The notes: generated by a model not told the origin, from the letters alone. Shown: positions 17,009-25,341, counted from the stretch's first letter. The stretch: DNA of 64,000 nt from Microlunatus phosphovorus NM-1 (GCF_000270245.1 NC_015635.1:5270001-5334000); one strand, 5' to 3'. Numbers and translations are program-made.

Positions 17009-17907
17009 GCCACCGATGCTGACTGCTCGGTGCCGTCCTCGTCTTGAACGTTTGGGAACACTTCGTTGGCGAGCCACTGGGTAGGGGTGCAACCGGCCAG
17101 CCGGCGCCACTCCCGGTTGAGGTGCGCCTGGTCGGCATACCCGCACCTGAGCGCCACGTCCGCCAGTCTCGGGGTGGGTTGCAGGCGCAGCAGCCGATGG
17201 GCCTGCTCGAATCGCATCACCCGGGCTGCGACCTTCGGCGGGTGACCGAACTCGGCGGTGAACCTGGCCGTCAGCTGCCGCCGGGACCACCCGACTCGTT
17301 GTGCGACCTCCGACACCGGCAGCCCGCCATCGGATCCGCTGAGCAATCGCCAGGCGTGCCAGGTCGCCGGATCCCGCTGGGTGGCCCGCTGCAGCGACCC
17401 CGAGCCGGTGCCCAGCAGCCGGATCAGGTGCCGTTCGACGATGGCGACGCGGCTGCGGCAATCCGCCGCCTCCGCCAGCCGGTCGGACAGTCTCCGCGCA
17501 CTGGGCCCGAGCACGTCGGCCAGCGAGATCACGCGCCCGGCCAGGTCCGCCGCGCGGACCCCGAGCAAGGCCCGTGCGCCGGCCGGGGTCAGGTCCACCT
17601 GTACCCCGGTTTGGTGCCCGTCGTGGTGGATGTGTACCGGGAGATCGTGAATCCCTCCGATCAATCCGGCGAACGGAGTGGGCTCGTGCAGCGGACGGCC
17701 CGCACCGTCGAGCGCGTCGCCAGACACGACGGTCGCACCACCGAACGGCACGATCAGGGTCAGCGACCGCGCCGGCAGCCCCACGTGCACGCCCGCCGGG
17801 AACCCGGTCAGCTCATAACCGACTATCGCACTGAAGAACTCGCGTCCAGACGCCGCGGTCGGGATTCGGCACGCGCTGTCCGCCGTCGGCTGCGATCCAG
17901 TCACCAC
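17005..17907 (-). CDS. AraC-family transcriptional regulator
   Basis: DNA-binding regulator of 300 residues. The N-terminal ~170 residues look like an effector-binding domain (VHVGLPARSLTLIVPFGG), and the C-terminal ~100 residues hold the double helix-turn-helix: VSEVAQRVGWSRRQLTARF and then LADVALRCGYADQAHLNREW, followed by the conserved GCTPTQW. It lies immediately upstream of the VOC gene with a 4-base ATGA overlap, so it probably regulates a small catabolic or resistance operon containing that gene. The effector is unknown. The start at 17907 is a plain choice without a strong ribosome-binding site. Confidence 0.9.
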   Translation of the reverse strand: MVTGSQPTADSACRIPTAASGREFFSAIVGYELTGFPAGVHVGLPARSLTLIVPFGGATVVSGDALDGAGRPLHEPTPFAGLIGGIHDLPVHIHHDGHQTGVQVDLTPAGARALLGVRAADLAGRVISLADVLGPSARRLSDRLAEAADCRSRVAIVERHLIRLLGTGSGSLQRATQRDPATWHAWRLLSGSDGGLPVSEVAQRVGWSRRQLTARFTAEFGHPPKVAARVMRFEQAHRLLRLQPTPRLADVALRCGYADQAHLNREWRRLAGCTPTQWLANEVFPNVQDEDGTEQSASVA

Positions 17908-18148
17908 TCCATTGTCACTCCGACTTCGGAAGCACCTCTCCGACTCGGCAGGCTGGCCGCCGAAGCTGCAAGCGTGGCCGCATCATCAGCCAGCTCGGAT
18001 CGCGCAGCGATCAGTCGCCGACGAGGCACCGGGGTCGCGGATCAGCCCCGCGTGGTGGCCTCGAAAGCTCGACCCTTCCGCTCGAATTGAACAGCGCGGC
18101 TAGTCTCAGCCTCAGACGCTTGCCGCGTGGCGTTTCTGGGAGGCTGCA

Positions 18149-18187
18149 ATGTCCGGTCTGGATCTCGAGGAGACCCGGAAGCCGTGA
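18149..18187 (+). CDS. Candidate 12-codon leader ORF ahead of DUF6191 gene
   Basis: ATG at 18149 preceded by GGGAGG at five-base spacing; it encodes MSGLDLEETRKP and stops five bases before the ATG of the following gene. The ribosome-binding site here is better than that of the next gene, so ribosomes may load here and reinitiate. A TAGTCT -10-like hexamer lies at 18101-18106. No homology is claimed. Confidence 0.35.
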   Translation: MSGLDLEETRKP

Positions 18188-18192
18188 GCTTC

Positions 18193-18432
18193 ATGGAGAT
18201 CTTCCAGCCCGGGCTGAAACACCTGCGCGAAGAGCGGCAGCGGCAACAGCACGACATCGCCTATCCCACCGATGGCGCCGACCCGCTCGTCGATATCAAC
18301 CTGGACGCCGGGACCGCCACCATCCTGATCCCCACGCGGGCGGGCCAGGCGAGCCCGGAGCCCGGGGGCCACCCCGGCCCCAACGAGCTCACCGAACCCG
18401 AGTCATCGAACGAGCACACGACCACCCGCTGA
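18193..18432 (+). CDS. DUF6191-family small protein
   Basis: Predicted 79-residue protein. The stretch MEIFQPGLKHLREERQRQQ followed by VDINLDAGTATILIP resembles the tail of actinobacterial DUF6191 proteins, which end in a short strand with VDLDAGTAxI. The C-terminus is low-complexity, polar and acidic. Function is unknown; there is no signal peptide or membrane segment. The ATG at 18193 is favoured by the family match; a GTG at 18184 is in frame but too close to its purine tract. It converges with the TadG-like gene, leaving 8 bases between them. Confidence 0.6.
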   Translation: MEIFQPGLKHLREERQRQQHDIAYPTDGADPLVDINLDAGTATILIPTRAGQASPEPGGHPGPNELTEPESSNEHTTTR

Positions 18433-18440
18433 CCTCACGG

Positions 18441-18869
18441 TCACCGCACCTCCTCCGAGCCTGCGTACGCCACCGAGGACACCGTGCTCGGCAACCCTGG
18501 GGCGGTGAGCGCGACGGCCACCGATGCCGTCACGGTCACCACGAAGTCGATCTGATCGCCCACGCGCTTGCAGGCGACGACCTGAGCCCGATGGGCGGTG
18601 GCGTTCGCCCGAGCCGCATCACAAGGATCACCGCCCTGACTGGCCGTCGTCGCTCCGCTCAGGGCCGCCAGGTCGGCTGCCGCCCGCGCCCGGTGCCCAG
18701 CGATGACGTACCCGCTGATGAGCATCGCCGCATAGCCCAGCATCATCACCACAGCGCAGACCCCAACCATCAGCATGGTGCCGCTGCCCCGCTCGTCCCG
18801 AACCCCGCGTTCTGCACCGGAATCCACTTCCCACGTGGGTTTTGCTCCTGAAGATCCCGACCCGATCAC
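18441..18869 (-). CDS. TadG-like / Rv3654c-type pilus-assembly protein
   Basis: Predicted membrane-anchored pseudopilin-like protein of the Tad (Flp pilus) system, 142 residues. A short cytoplasmic head ending in RGSGTM precedes one long hydrophobic segment (LMVGVCAVVMMLGYAAMLIS) and the helix RARAAADLAALSGA, the usual signature of the Rv3654c/TadE-G group. The remainder is extracytoplasmic with two cysteines (DPCDAA, VACKRV) that could form a disulfide. It is the last gene of the DUF4244-TadE-TadG run; its start overlaps the TadE stop by four bases (ATGA). Expression should follow the upstream block at 19660-19735. Confidence 0.8.
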   Translation of the reverse strand: MIGSGSSGAKPTWEVDSGAERGVRDERGSGTMLMVGVCAVVMMLGYAAMLISGYVIAGHRARAAADLAALSGATTASQGGDPCDAARANATAHRAQVVACKRVGDQIDFVVTVTASVAVALTAPGLPSTVSSVAYAGSEEVR

Positions 18870-19237
18870 CGTGGCTCCTCCGGCTCCGGCACGACCTCAG
18901 CCTGAGCCCGCAGCGGTACGGCCACCAGGTTCCGGGCCAGCGGCCGAGCTACGACGGCGACCTCCACCCGTACGACGCCATGGGTACGGGTGATCGTGAC
19001 CCGGGCACCAGGTGGAGCCTCCCGCTTGGCCACGGCTACCGCGGAATCGTCGCCGCGAGCGGCCTGCCGAGCCACCTCGGCGGCCGTGTCAATGCAACGC
19101 ACCTGCATCACCATCAGATAGATGCCCCAGCTGAGCAGCAACATCACCACCAGGGCGGCGAGGGTGGCAACGGCCAGTTCGGCCGTCACCATCCCCCGTT
19201 CCCCGCGTCGGCTGCCGCCGTACGGACGAAGCGACAT
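18866..19237 (-). CDS. TadE-like minor pilin
   Basis: Predicted minor pilin of the Tad secretion/pilus system, 123 residues. The head RGERGMVTAELAV is a prepilin-peptidase-type site (Gly before Met, Glu five residues on), followed by the hydrophobic segment ATLAALVVMLLLSWGIYL and the typical RCIDTAAEVARQAARG. The C-terminal part is a beta-rich extracytoplasmic tail ending in Pro/Glu. It lies 3 bases after the DUF4244 gene and overlaps the next gene by 4 bases, so the three are co-translated. Corresponds in position to Rv3655c. Confidence 0.85.
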   Translation of the reverse strand: MSLRPYGGSRRGERGMVTAELAVATLAALVVMLLLSWGIYLMVMQVRCIDTAAEVARQAARGDDSAVAVAKREAPPGARVTITRTHGVVRVEVAVVARPLARNLVAVPLRAQAEVVPEPEEPR

Positions 19238-19240
19238 CGT

Positions 19241-19585
19241 TCAGTTCTTGACCATGAAACCGCTGAACGAGTGGATCAGCTGCAGCACGAACTTCAGCAG
19301 CGCGTCCTGCACGGCACCGTTGGTGACCACCGCGATCAACACCCCGGCGATCCCGATGGCAGCGATGATGCCCACCGCCCACTCCGCGCTGACCATGCCG
19401 CGCTGACTGCGCCGGGCTCCCCCGCCCGCCATTGCTCCGGCGCCGTCGGCCGACACCAACGCGATGCCCATGGTCTGCCTCGAACCACCGTCCTCGGACC
19501 AGCCGCTCGTCCCGATTGCCCCGATCCCGACTGCCCCGCTTCCGATCTCGGTGCCATCGACGACCTCGAACCTTGTCGTACCCAT
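19241..19585 (-). CDS. DUF4244 protein, probable Flp-type major pilin
   Basis: Protein of 114 residues with a poorly conserved head and the C-terminal core RGMVSAEWAVGIIAAIGIAGVL, a prepilin-like cleavage region followed by a single hydrophobic helix and a short amphipathic end, as in Rv3656c. It occupies the place of a Flp pilin in the locus, so it is likely the structural subunit; no other Flp candidate is present. The ATG at 19585 is chosen because GGAGG lies eight bases upstream. It starts the second tad transcription unit, downstream of a conserved upstream block shared with ssd. Confidence 0.8.
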   Translation of the reverse strand: MGTTRFEVVDGTEIGSGAVGIGAIGTSGWSEDGGSRQTMGIALVSADGAGAMAGGGARRSQRGMVSAEWAVGIIAAIGIAGVLIAVVTNGAVQDALLKFVLQLIHSFSGFMVKN

Positions 19586-19659
19586 TTCCCAGACCTCCTG
19601 CTTCCCCACCAACTGGTGAGCTGCACCCGCCCTGGATGCGTAGGGAGTCTGTGGATGTC

Positions 19660-19735
19660 GGGGTCGTTTCGTACGGGGTCGTCTGCAATCTGTTGACAGA
19701 GCTTCAAATGGCGCTCAGGCCTGTGGACAACTTCG
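19660..19735 (-). promoter_or_regulatory. Conserved upstream block of DUF4244-TadE-TadG operon with paired DnaA-box-like sites
   Basis: Minus strand reads TTGTCCACA (19722-19730), then 31 bases on CTGTCAACA (19691-19699), then CCGTACGAAA (19667-19676). The same three elements with identical spacing occur upstream of ssd (25342-25425). TTGTCCACA matches the actinobacterial DnaA-box form. The pair could bind DnaA or an unrelated regulator; the shared spacing suggests a functional promoter region. Confidence 0.65.
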
Positions 19736-19821
19736 CCAACCGGTGAGCAGGCGTGTGGTAGGGCTGCCCGAGCAGCACCAATCCTGGAACGAAGGTGTCG
19801 GCCGATCTCCCGCGACCAAGC

Positions 19822-21081
19822 TCACCTGACCAGCTCGCCCAGCTGGGCGACGGCCCGCGCCACCCCGTCCTCGGACCGGATCCGGTCGCCCAACGCAGCT
19901 GCCCGGAGCTTTCGGACCGGGTCGACCACGTCAGTGATCATCGCCGTCAGCGAGTCGGCGTTGAGCTGGTGCCGGCGGATCGGCGAGGCACCGACGCCGA
20001 GCTCGAAAACCCGACGACCCCAATACGGCTGATCGCCGATGTGCGCCACGACGCCCTGCGGGATGCCCGCGGCGAGAGCCGCCGCGGTCGTACCGGCGCC
20101 GCCGTGGTGGATCGCGCCGGCACACTGTGGAAGCAGCCAACCGTGCGGAACCGACCCGACCATCAATACGTCGTCCGACTCCGCGCCGACTGAAGCCAGC
20201 CCGGCTCCACCGGAGGAGACGATGCCGCGCCGGCCCGTCCTGGCCAGGGCTTCGAGGATCGAGGCCATCGTGCCCGCGGCATCCTGGGTCGACATCGAGC
20301 CGAAGCCGACATAGACCGGGGGTTCGCCGGCGGTCAGGAACTCCTCGATCCAACCGCGTACAGGCTCGGGTGGAGCGCCGCCGTCGAGGAACCAGTAGCC
20401 GGTGATCAGCTGCCCGGTGGGCCAGTCCGCAGGCGGTGGCACGACAGCGGCGGAGAACCCGAGCAGGCTCGGCGTGTCCCGGAAGATCTGACGTATCTGA
20501 CGCCGGCTCCCTCGTGGTAGTCCCAGCAACTCCCGTACCCGCTCGCCGGGAGGTTGGATGATGTCCGCCAGGATCCAGGAACCCATGATGCCGGCGACCA
20601 GATTCCGCCGCGACCACCGGTCCGGGAGCGGAGCTTGGACGCCCGCCCAGCCCGCTCTGGTCGGCTCGAACGGCGCCAACAAAGCAATCACGTGCCTGGC
20701 GCCGGATGCTTCGGCAAGCGCCTGGGAACCGTACGCGGTCAGTACGCCGGAGATGACCAGATCGAATGAGCCAGCCAGAGCTGCCGTCTCACCGGCCATC
20801 TGGACTCCCCAAGTCCGGACGAACGCCCGGAAGCGACGCAGCTCGACGAACTGGTTGTGGCTGCTGTGGCCCAGCCACTCTCGACCAAGCTCCGAATCCA
20901 TCACCGCGGTAGCGCTCAGCTTGGAGCCGATGAACGCCAGCCCGTGCTCGCGGACCAGGCTGCCGAAGTCTCCGGTCGAGCAGACGGTGACCTCGTGACC
21001 GGCGCGCCGCAATCCGACTCCGAGAGCGACAAACGGCTGTACATCGCCTCGCGAACCCGCCGCCACCAGGAGCACCCGCAT
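19822..21081 (-). CDS. UGT/MGT-type glycosyltransferase (sterol-glucosyltransferase-like)
   Basis: Predicted GT-B fold family 1 glycosyltransferase, 419 residues. The N-terminus MRVLLVAAGSRGDVQPF is the acceptor-domain start typical of sterol and glycopeptide/macrolide glucosyltransferases. The donor domain has VYVGFGSMSTQDA and the nucleotide-sugar motif HHGGAGTTAAALAAGIPQ followed by GDQPYWGRRV. The ATG at 21081 begins exactly at this family start; an upstream extension of 17 codons is unlikely. The acceptor is unknown. It sits between tadC and DUF4244 on the same strand, splitting the Tad locus, which is unusual. It could be an insertion or could modify the pilus; only position suggests the latter. 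Confidence 0.88.
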   Translation of the reverse strand: MRVLLVAAGSRGDVQPFVALGVGLRRAGHEVTVCSTGDFGSLVREHGLAFIGSKLSATAVMDSELGREWLGHSSHNQFVELRRFRAFVRTWGVQMAGETAALAGSFDLVISGVLTAYGSQALAEASGARHVIALLAPFEPTRAGWAGVQAPLPDRWSRRNLVAGIMGSWILADIIQPPGERVRELLGLPRGSRRQIRQIFRDTPSLLGFSAAVVPPPADWPTGQLITGYWFLDGGAPPEPVRGWIEEFLTAGEPPVYVGFGSMSTQDAAGTMASILEALARTGRRGIVSSGGAGLASVGAESDDVLMVGSVPHGWLLPQCAGAIHHGGAGTTAAALAAGIPQGVVAHIGDQPYWGRRVFELGVGASPIRRHQLNADSLTAMITDVVDPVRKLRAAALGDRIRSEDGVARAVAQLGELVR

Positions 21082-21221
21082 GTCCGAAGGGTAGTGATCC
21101 CGGTGCCGGCGCCCTGAGGCGGCGTCCAACACTCATCGAGAAGGAGGCTTGGCACCCAAATCTTGCCGAATCAGGTGCCGAACCTCCTTCTCGCGGACCT
21201 GATCCGGAAGGCTGCCTTCAC

Positions 21222-22094
21222 TCAGAAGTGGAGTGCATTGAGCACGGCGGAGGCCACCGTCGGCACGATTCCGATCAGCAGGAATGCGGGAATGAAGCAC
21301 ACCATCAACGGCAGGACGCTCCGTACGCCGACTCGACGAGCCGCCGACTCGACCTGACCACGACGCTCCTCCCGAGCGACCTCCGCGTGCACGAGCAGGC
21401 TTTCCACCAAGAGCGCTCCGGTCTCCACCGATCGAGCAAGATCGAGAGCGGCCGGACCCAGCTCCGGATGGCTGGCCAGCGATCGCCAAGCCGAGACATC
21501 GTCGTGACCGAGATCGGTGAGCCGCAGCACCTGGCCGAGGTCATCACCCAACGGACCGTCGACCACCTCGACCACGGATCGCAGCGCCGCCCTGACCGGC
21601 AGTCCTGCGGCCAGGCAGGCCGCCAACAGGTCGAGCGCCTGCGGCGCGTCGGCGATCCGGCGTTGCCGGGCTCGCCGAGTCGCTGACGGCTCCAACCAAC
21701 CCAGGACTACCGCGCCGGTCAAGGCGACGACGGCACCGATCGCCAAGGCGGCGATCGACGGTAGCCAGCCGGCCGCGGACGGCCCGGCCCGGAGCAGGAC
21801 GAAAGCAACTGCCACGCCCGGCATCGCCGCCTGGCCCAGTCGTCGGGTGAGCGGCGCAGCGTCCGGACGCCCTCGCAGCCACCGGGGCAGCGGCCGAACC
21901 GACCGCTGGACCACACGAGCATCGATCGGCGGCGGCCACGACAAGGACAGCGCCAGGGTCAGTAGCGCGGCCGTAACGACCATCCAGCCGGTGATCGAGC
22001 TCGCCGCATCGGCAGCCCACGCATCAGCACGCGTCGCGCCGGCGACCACGGCATCAGCAGCGGTCCGGATTGCGACCAACACCTCGTCCCACAT
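21222..22094 (-). CDS. tadC: TadC-like type II secretion F domain membrane protein
   Basis: Inner-membrane platform protein of the Tad pilus machine, 290 residues. It has an N-terminal membrane segment (GWMVVTAALLTLALSLSW), a second pair (MPGVAVAFVLLRAG, ALAIGAVVALTGAVVLGWL), a cytoplasmic T2SSF domain with LDLLAACLAAGLPVRAAL and LLVESLLVHAEVAREE, and a C-terminal segment (PLMVCFIPAFLLIGIVPTVAS). The ATG overlaps the tadB stop (TGATG), giving tight coupling. It should pair with TadB beneath the TadA ATPase. Confidence 0.87.
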   Translation of the reverse strand: MWDEVLVAIRTAADAVVAGATRADAWAADAASSITGWMVVTAALLTLALSLSWPPPIDARVVQRSVRPLPRWLRGRPDAAPLTRRLGQAAMPGVAVAFVLLRAGPSAAGWLPSIAALAIGAVVALTGAVVLGWLEPSATRRARQRRIADAPQALDLLAACLAAGLPVRAALRSVVEVVDGPLGDDLGQVLRLTDLGHDDVSAWRSLASHPELGPAALDLARSVETGALLVESLLVHAEVAREERRGQVESAARRVGVRSVLPLMVCFIPAFLLIGIVPTVASAVLNALHF

Positions 22095-22903
22095 CACATT
22101 GGTCTCCCCACCTGACGCGCCAGCCACTCGATCCACAACACTCCACAGGCGGCGAGGATCGCGCCCAGCACCAGACAGGCCCACCCGAACGGGCCCCCGA
22201 CCAGGAATCCCAGCGGGTCGCCACCCAACAGATAGCCGAGACCGATGCCGCACAAAGGCAGGGCCGCCATCACCCGGCCGGTGGCGCGTGGACCCGCCAA
22301 CTCGGCCGCCACCGTACGTTCGACGGACTGGTCGCTACGCAGAGCGTGGGCGACCTGATCCAACAGCTCCGCCATCGGGGCACCGGTCCTGGTGCCCACC
22401 TGCCAGGCGCGGGCCAGGTCCCGCAACCCCGCGCAACCGGGTTGCTGGGCCTCTTCCAGCAGTGCGGCGACGACGTCGCCACCGTTGCGATGCACCCGGG
22501 CGGTCACCGCCAGCACCGGCGCGTCCGCCGCGGCCAGGGTCAGCGCCTCAGCCGGGATCCGGCCCACGCGCACCTGGTTGGCAATCACCGAGCATGCCTG
22601 GGCCACCTCGGCGCGGATCGCGTGCTCCCGGCGAGTCCGCCGGCCCAACGCGAAGAGTCGCCCGGCGGCGCCGAGAGCGATCAGCACCGCGAAGGCAACC
22701 GCGGCAGCGGCCGGTCCGGCGATCAGAGCGGCTCCGACGACGACCGTGAGACCGGCGAACCCGAGCGCAGCCCAGCGGAGCCACGGCCGCGCTCGTCGGC
22801 GGCGCCGACTGGCCGACTGGTCCAATCGGCCCCGCACCGGGTCGGCTGGTCCGATCCACAACCACGCGGCAGCGGCGGAGCAGAGCAGGGTCAGTCCGAT
22901 CAC
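22094..22903 (-). CDS. tadB: TadB-like type II secretion F domain membrane protein
   Basis: Partner of TadC in the pilus platform, 269 residues. An N-terminal membrane segment (VIGLTLLCSAAAAWLW) is followed by a hydrophobic pair, the T2SSF domain (ACSVIANQVRVGRIPAEALTL, TGAPMAELLDQVAHALR), and a C-terminal pair of segments. The GTG at 22903 is chosen because it starts right at the first membrane segment and its GTGA overlaps the stop of a 28-codon ORF that itself overlaps the tadA stop. A longer frame reaching back into tadA is out of keeping with the family. Confidence 0.8.
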   Translation of the reverse strand: MIGLTLLCSAAAAWLWIGPADPVRGRLDQSASRRRRRARPWLRWAALGFAGLTVVVGAALIAGPAAAAVAFAVLIALGAAGRLFALGRRTRREHAIRAEVAQACSVIANQVRVGRIPAEALTLAAADAPVLAVTARVHRNGGDVVAALLEEAQQPGCAGLRDLARAWQVGTRTGAPMAELLDQVAHALRSDQSVERTVAAELAGPRATGRVMAALPLCGIGLGYLLGGDPLGFLVGGPFGWACLVLGAILAACGVLWIEWLARQVGRPM

Positions 22904-22986
22904 GGTTCGAACCTGTCTGCCGCCGCTCGCCTCGGTCGGATCCGTCCTGGCGTCACCGGTCGCGTCAGGACCCCCTGCGTTCTCAT
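22900..22986 (-). CDS. Candidate 28-residue ORF linking tadA to tadB
   Basis: ATG at 22986 overlaps the tadA TGA (ATGA), and its own TGA overlaps the tadB GTG (GTGA). It encodes a basic peptide starting MRTQGVLTRPVTPGRI, with about seven Arg and no membrane segment. The double 4-base overlap is the usual sign of translational coupling, so it may be a real small protein or a coupling device between the two cistrons. No homology is known to me. Confidence 0.4.
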   Translation of the reverse strand: MRTQGVLTRPVTPGRIRPRRAAADRFEP

Positions 22987-24254
22987 CGGTCGAGGATCCT
23001 CTCCAGTTGCTGGCTGCCCGGTCCTCGACGGGTACGCGGTCCGGAGCAGTCGATGGCTGGCACGGTCCGGACCCAGCCGGTGCCGGGATCACGCTCGAGC
23101 ACGTGCAGCTCACTGACCCGGCGACGTCCCGCCCGATCACGGCGAATGTGCACGACGACGTCCAATGCGGAGGCCAGCTGGGCGTGCAGGGCCGCGCGGT
23201 CGAGGTTGCCGAGAACACCCAGCGCTTCGAGCCGAACCGGAACGTCTTCGGCCGAGTTTGCGTGCACGGTGCCGCAACCACCTTCGTGACCGGTGTTCAT
23301 CGCCGCCAGCAGATCGCAGATCTCCGCACCCCGCACCTCGCCCACGACCAGTCGATCGGGCCGCATCCGCAAGGACTGGCGCACCAGATCAGTCAGCGTG
23401 ATCGCTCCACGCCCCTCGGCATTGGCCGGCCGACCCTCCAGACTGACCACGTGCGGATGATCGGGCCTCAACTCACGGGAGTCCTCGACCACCACCAGAC
23501 GCTCGGCAGGCGGCACCAGGCCCAACAGCGCCGCCAGCAACGTGGTCTTGCCCGAGCCGGTGCCGCCGGACACCAAGAAGGCAGCCCGACTCTCCACCAG
23601 CCGTTCCAGCACGGCCGCCAGGCTTGGGCTCACGGCGCCCGTCGCCACGCAATCCGCCAGGGAGAAGGCCCGTCGAGCCGGCACCCGCAGCGAGAGGCAG
23701 GTCCCCGGCAACGCCTGCGTAGCCAATGCCGCGTGCACCCGCGTGCCGTCGGGCAGCCGGGTATCGACGAAGGGTGAGCTGTCGTCGAGCCGCCGACCGG
23801 TGGCTGCGGCCAGACGCTGAGCCAACCGGCGTACCTGTGCATCATCAGCAAACCGAACCTCAGCCGGCACCAACCCATCGCCACGATCGACCCACACCTG
23901 ATCCGGTCCGTTCACCAACACATCGGTGACACCAGGCTCGCGCAGCAGGCCGGTGAGCGGCCCGGCGCCGACCATCTCTCGCCGCAGCGCCTCGACCACT
24001 GCCAGCAACGACTCATCGGTGACCAGCCGACCCTCGGCGCGCATCGCATCCGCGACATCGGCCGGAGTGTGCGCCCGCGACAGATCGGCCAGCCGTCGCC
24101 GGATCGGCTCCAGGTCCAGCCCGGCACCCTGGCCCCTCGCACTCAGACTCCTTGCGCCGCGGATCACGGCGCCATGCACTCCCGCTCCGGGAAACCCAGC
24201 TCCGAGGGCGCCGGCCGAGTCCCCGGACTCTGCCGGTTCCGCGAGCGCCCTCAT
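22983..24254 (-). CDS. tadA: TadA/CpaF-family secretion ATPase
   Basis: Cytoplasmic hexameric ATPase that drives Tad pilus assembly, 423 residues. The N-terminal domain carries VTDVLVNGPDQVWVDRGDG. The catalytic domain shows Walker A GGTGSGKTT (near residue 231), the Asp box VVVEDSRELRPDHPHVVSLE, Walker B VVGEVRGAE and the His box NTGHEGGCGTVHANS. The first ~45 residues are Ala/Gly rich and not conserved. Its start overlaps the ssd stop by four bases (ATGA), and its stop overlaps a small ORF before tadB. Corresponds to Rv3659c by position. Confidence 0.94.
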   Translation of the reverse strand: MRALAEPAESGDSAGALGAGFPGAGVHGAVIRGARSLSARGQGAGLDLEPIRRRLADLSRAHTPADVADAMRAEGRLVTDESLLAVVEALRREMVGAGPLTGLLREPGVTDVLVNGPDQVWVDRGDGLVPAEVRFADDAQVRRLAQRLAAATGRRLDDSSPFVDTRLPDGTRVHAALATQALPGTCLSLRVPARRAFSLADCVATGAVSPSLAAVLERLVESRAAFLVSGGTGSGKTTLLAALLGLVPPAERLVVVEDSRELRPDHPHVVSLEGRPANAEGRGAITLTDLVRQSLRMRPDRLVVGEVRGAEICDLLAAMNTGHEGGCGTVHANSAEDVPVRLEALGVLGNLDRAALHAQLASALDVVVHIRRDRAGRRRVSELHVLERDPGTGWVRTVPAIDCSGPRTRRGPGSQQLERILDR

Positions 24255-25327
24255 GACCGACCCTGGCGAACAGGCAACTGGCGAACAGGCAACTGACCGA
24301 GGATCTGACGACAGGCGCGACCCAGGTGGGAGCGACGTAGCCGGCCGGGCGGCTCACCTCGTTCAGCGGACAGCCGGGCGCTGCCCTCGTCGGCGAGGCA
24401 GGCGACCACGGGCAGCCCCAGACTCTCCTCCACCAGATCCGGGCTCATCCCTGCGACCCGACGGCCGCGCAACAGCACCTGAGTGCCGGCCGAAGGCAGC
24501 CAGGCCGCCACCTCCCGCGCCGCCGCCAGACCTCGCAGGTCGGCTCGGACGACCAGCAGGGTCAGCTCGGCCCGACGGGCCGCCTCCAGGACGTCGGGGC
24601 TCAACCACCGCGGCAGGTCGACGATCGTCAGATCGTGGCTGCGGGTCGTGGACCGCAGCACAGTAGCCAACTGCTCCGCCCCGATCTCGATCGGTGCAGT
24701 TGGCTGACCGCCCCGCACCCCGGTGAGCAGATCGATCCCATCGACGTACGGCAACTGGCCGCTGAGGTCACCGACATGCCCGGTCGCGTGGGCGAGCTGA
24801 GGCCAGCGCCAGCCATCCAGCTGCTCGGCGCCCAGCAACAAGTCCAGGCCACCGCCTCGCAGATCTCCGTCGATCAGCACGGTACGGAGACCGTCGGCGG
24901 CCGCTGTGACGGCCAGCGCGGCCGCACAGGTCGAGCTACCCACGCCGCCGACCGCTCCCACCACAGCGAGCAGTCGGCCGGCACCGGTCCGACGCCCGGT
25001 CGCATCGGCCAGGGCCGCGGCGAACCAGCTGTCTGCCGAAGGCAGGGCCGCCACCGCCGCCCCCAAGGGCACCGACCAGCGACAGAGCTCGTCGCTGTCC
25101 CGGTCCTCGCCGGCGACGAACACATCGGCCCGTCGCGGCAGCCCCAACGCCGCGAGCCGCTCCGCCTTGTCGCCGCCGATCACGACCGCGGTCGCCTCCC
25201 GCCACACAGCCCGCACCGCCCCGGGGTCGGACAGCACCCTCGGCTCCAGACCCACCGCGGCCAGCGTGGTCAGCAATCGGTCCAGCAGTTCGTCATCCGT
25301 AGTGAGCACGGCGGCATAGGCATCCAC
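24251..25327 (-). CDS. Ssd/CpaE-like P-loop ATPase of the Tad locus
   Basis: MinD/ParA-like protein placed first in the tad operon, as Rv3660c (septum-site-determining protein) is in mycobacteria; CpaE-type partners localise the pilus machine. It is 358 residues from the GTG at 25327. An N-terminal receiver-like region (AVLTTDDELLDRLLTTLAAVG) precedes a deviant Walker A VGAVGGVGSSTCAAAL, then VLIDGDLRGGGLDLLLG and TIVDLPRW. The extreme C-terminus has a short duplicated motif, QLPVRQLPVRQ. The GTG is chosen because the domain begins there; there is no ribosome-binding site, so translation may be leaderless. Upstream lies the paired DnaA-box-like block shared with DUF4244. Confidence 0.85.
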   Translation of the reverse strand: MDAYAAVLTTDDELLDRLLTTLAAVGLEPRVLSDPGAVRAVWREATAVVIGGDKAERLAALGLPRRADVFVAGEDRDSDELCRWSVPLGAAVAALPSADSWFAAALADATGRRTGAGRLLAVVGAVGGVGSSTCAAALAVTAAADGLRTVLIDGDLRGGGLDLLLGAEQLDGWRWPQLAHATGHVGDLSGQLPYVDGIDLLTGVRGGQPTAPIEIGAEQLATVLRSTTRSHDLTIVDLPRWLSPDVLEAARRAELTLLVVRADLRGLAAAREVAAWLPSAGTQVLLRGRRVAGMSPDLVEESLGLPVVACLADEGSARLSAERGEPPGRLRRSHLGRACRQILGQLPVRQLPVRQGRS

Positions 25328-25341
25328 GCCTAGACAATGCG

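Noticed and set aside
17005-18432. AraC-VOC-DUF6191 as one operon
   Set aside because: DUF6191 lies on the opposite strand, so only AraC and VOC are coupled.
18441-25327. Type II secretion or type IV pilus locus
   Set aside because: The set of TadA-type ATPase, two short T2SSF proteins, ssd and TadE/DUF4244 fits the Tad subclass; there is no secretin or GspD/PilQ.
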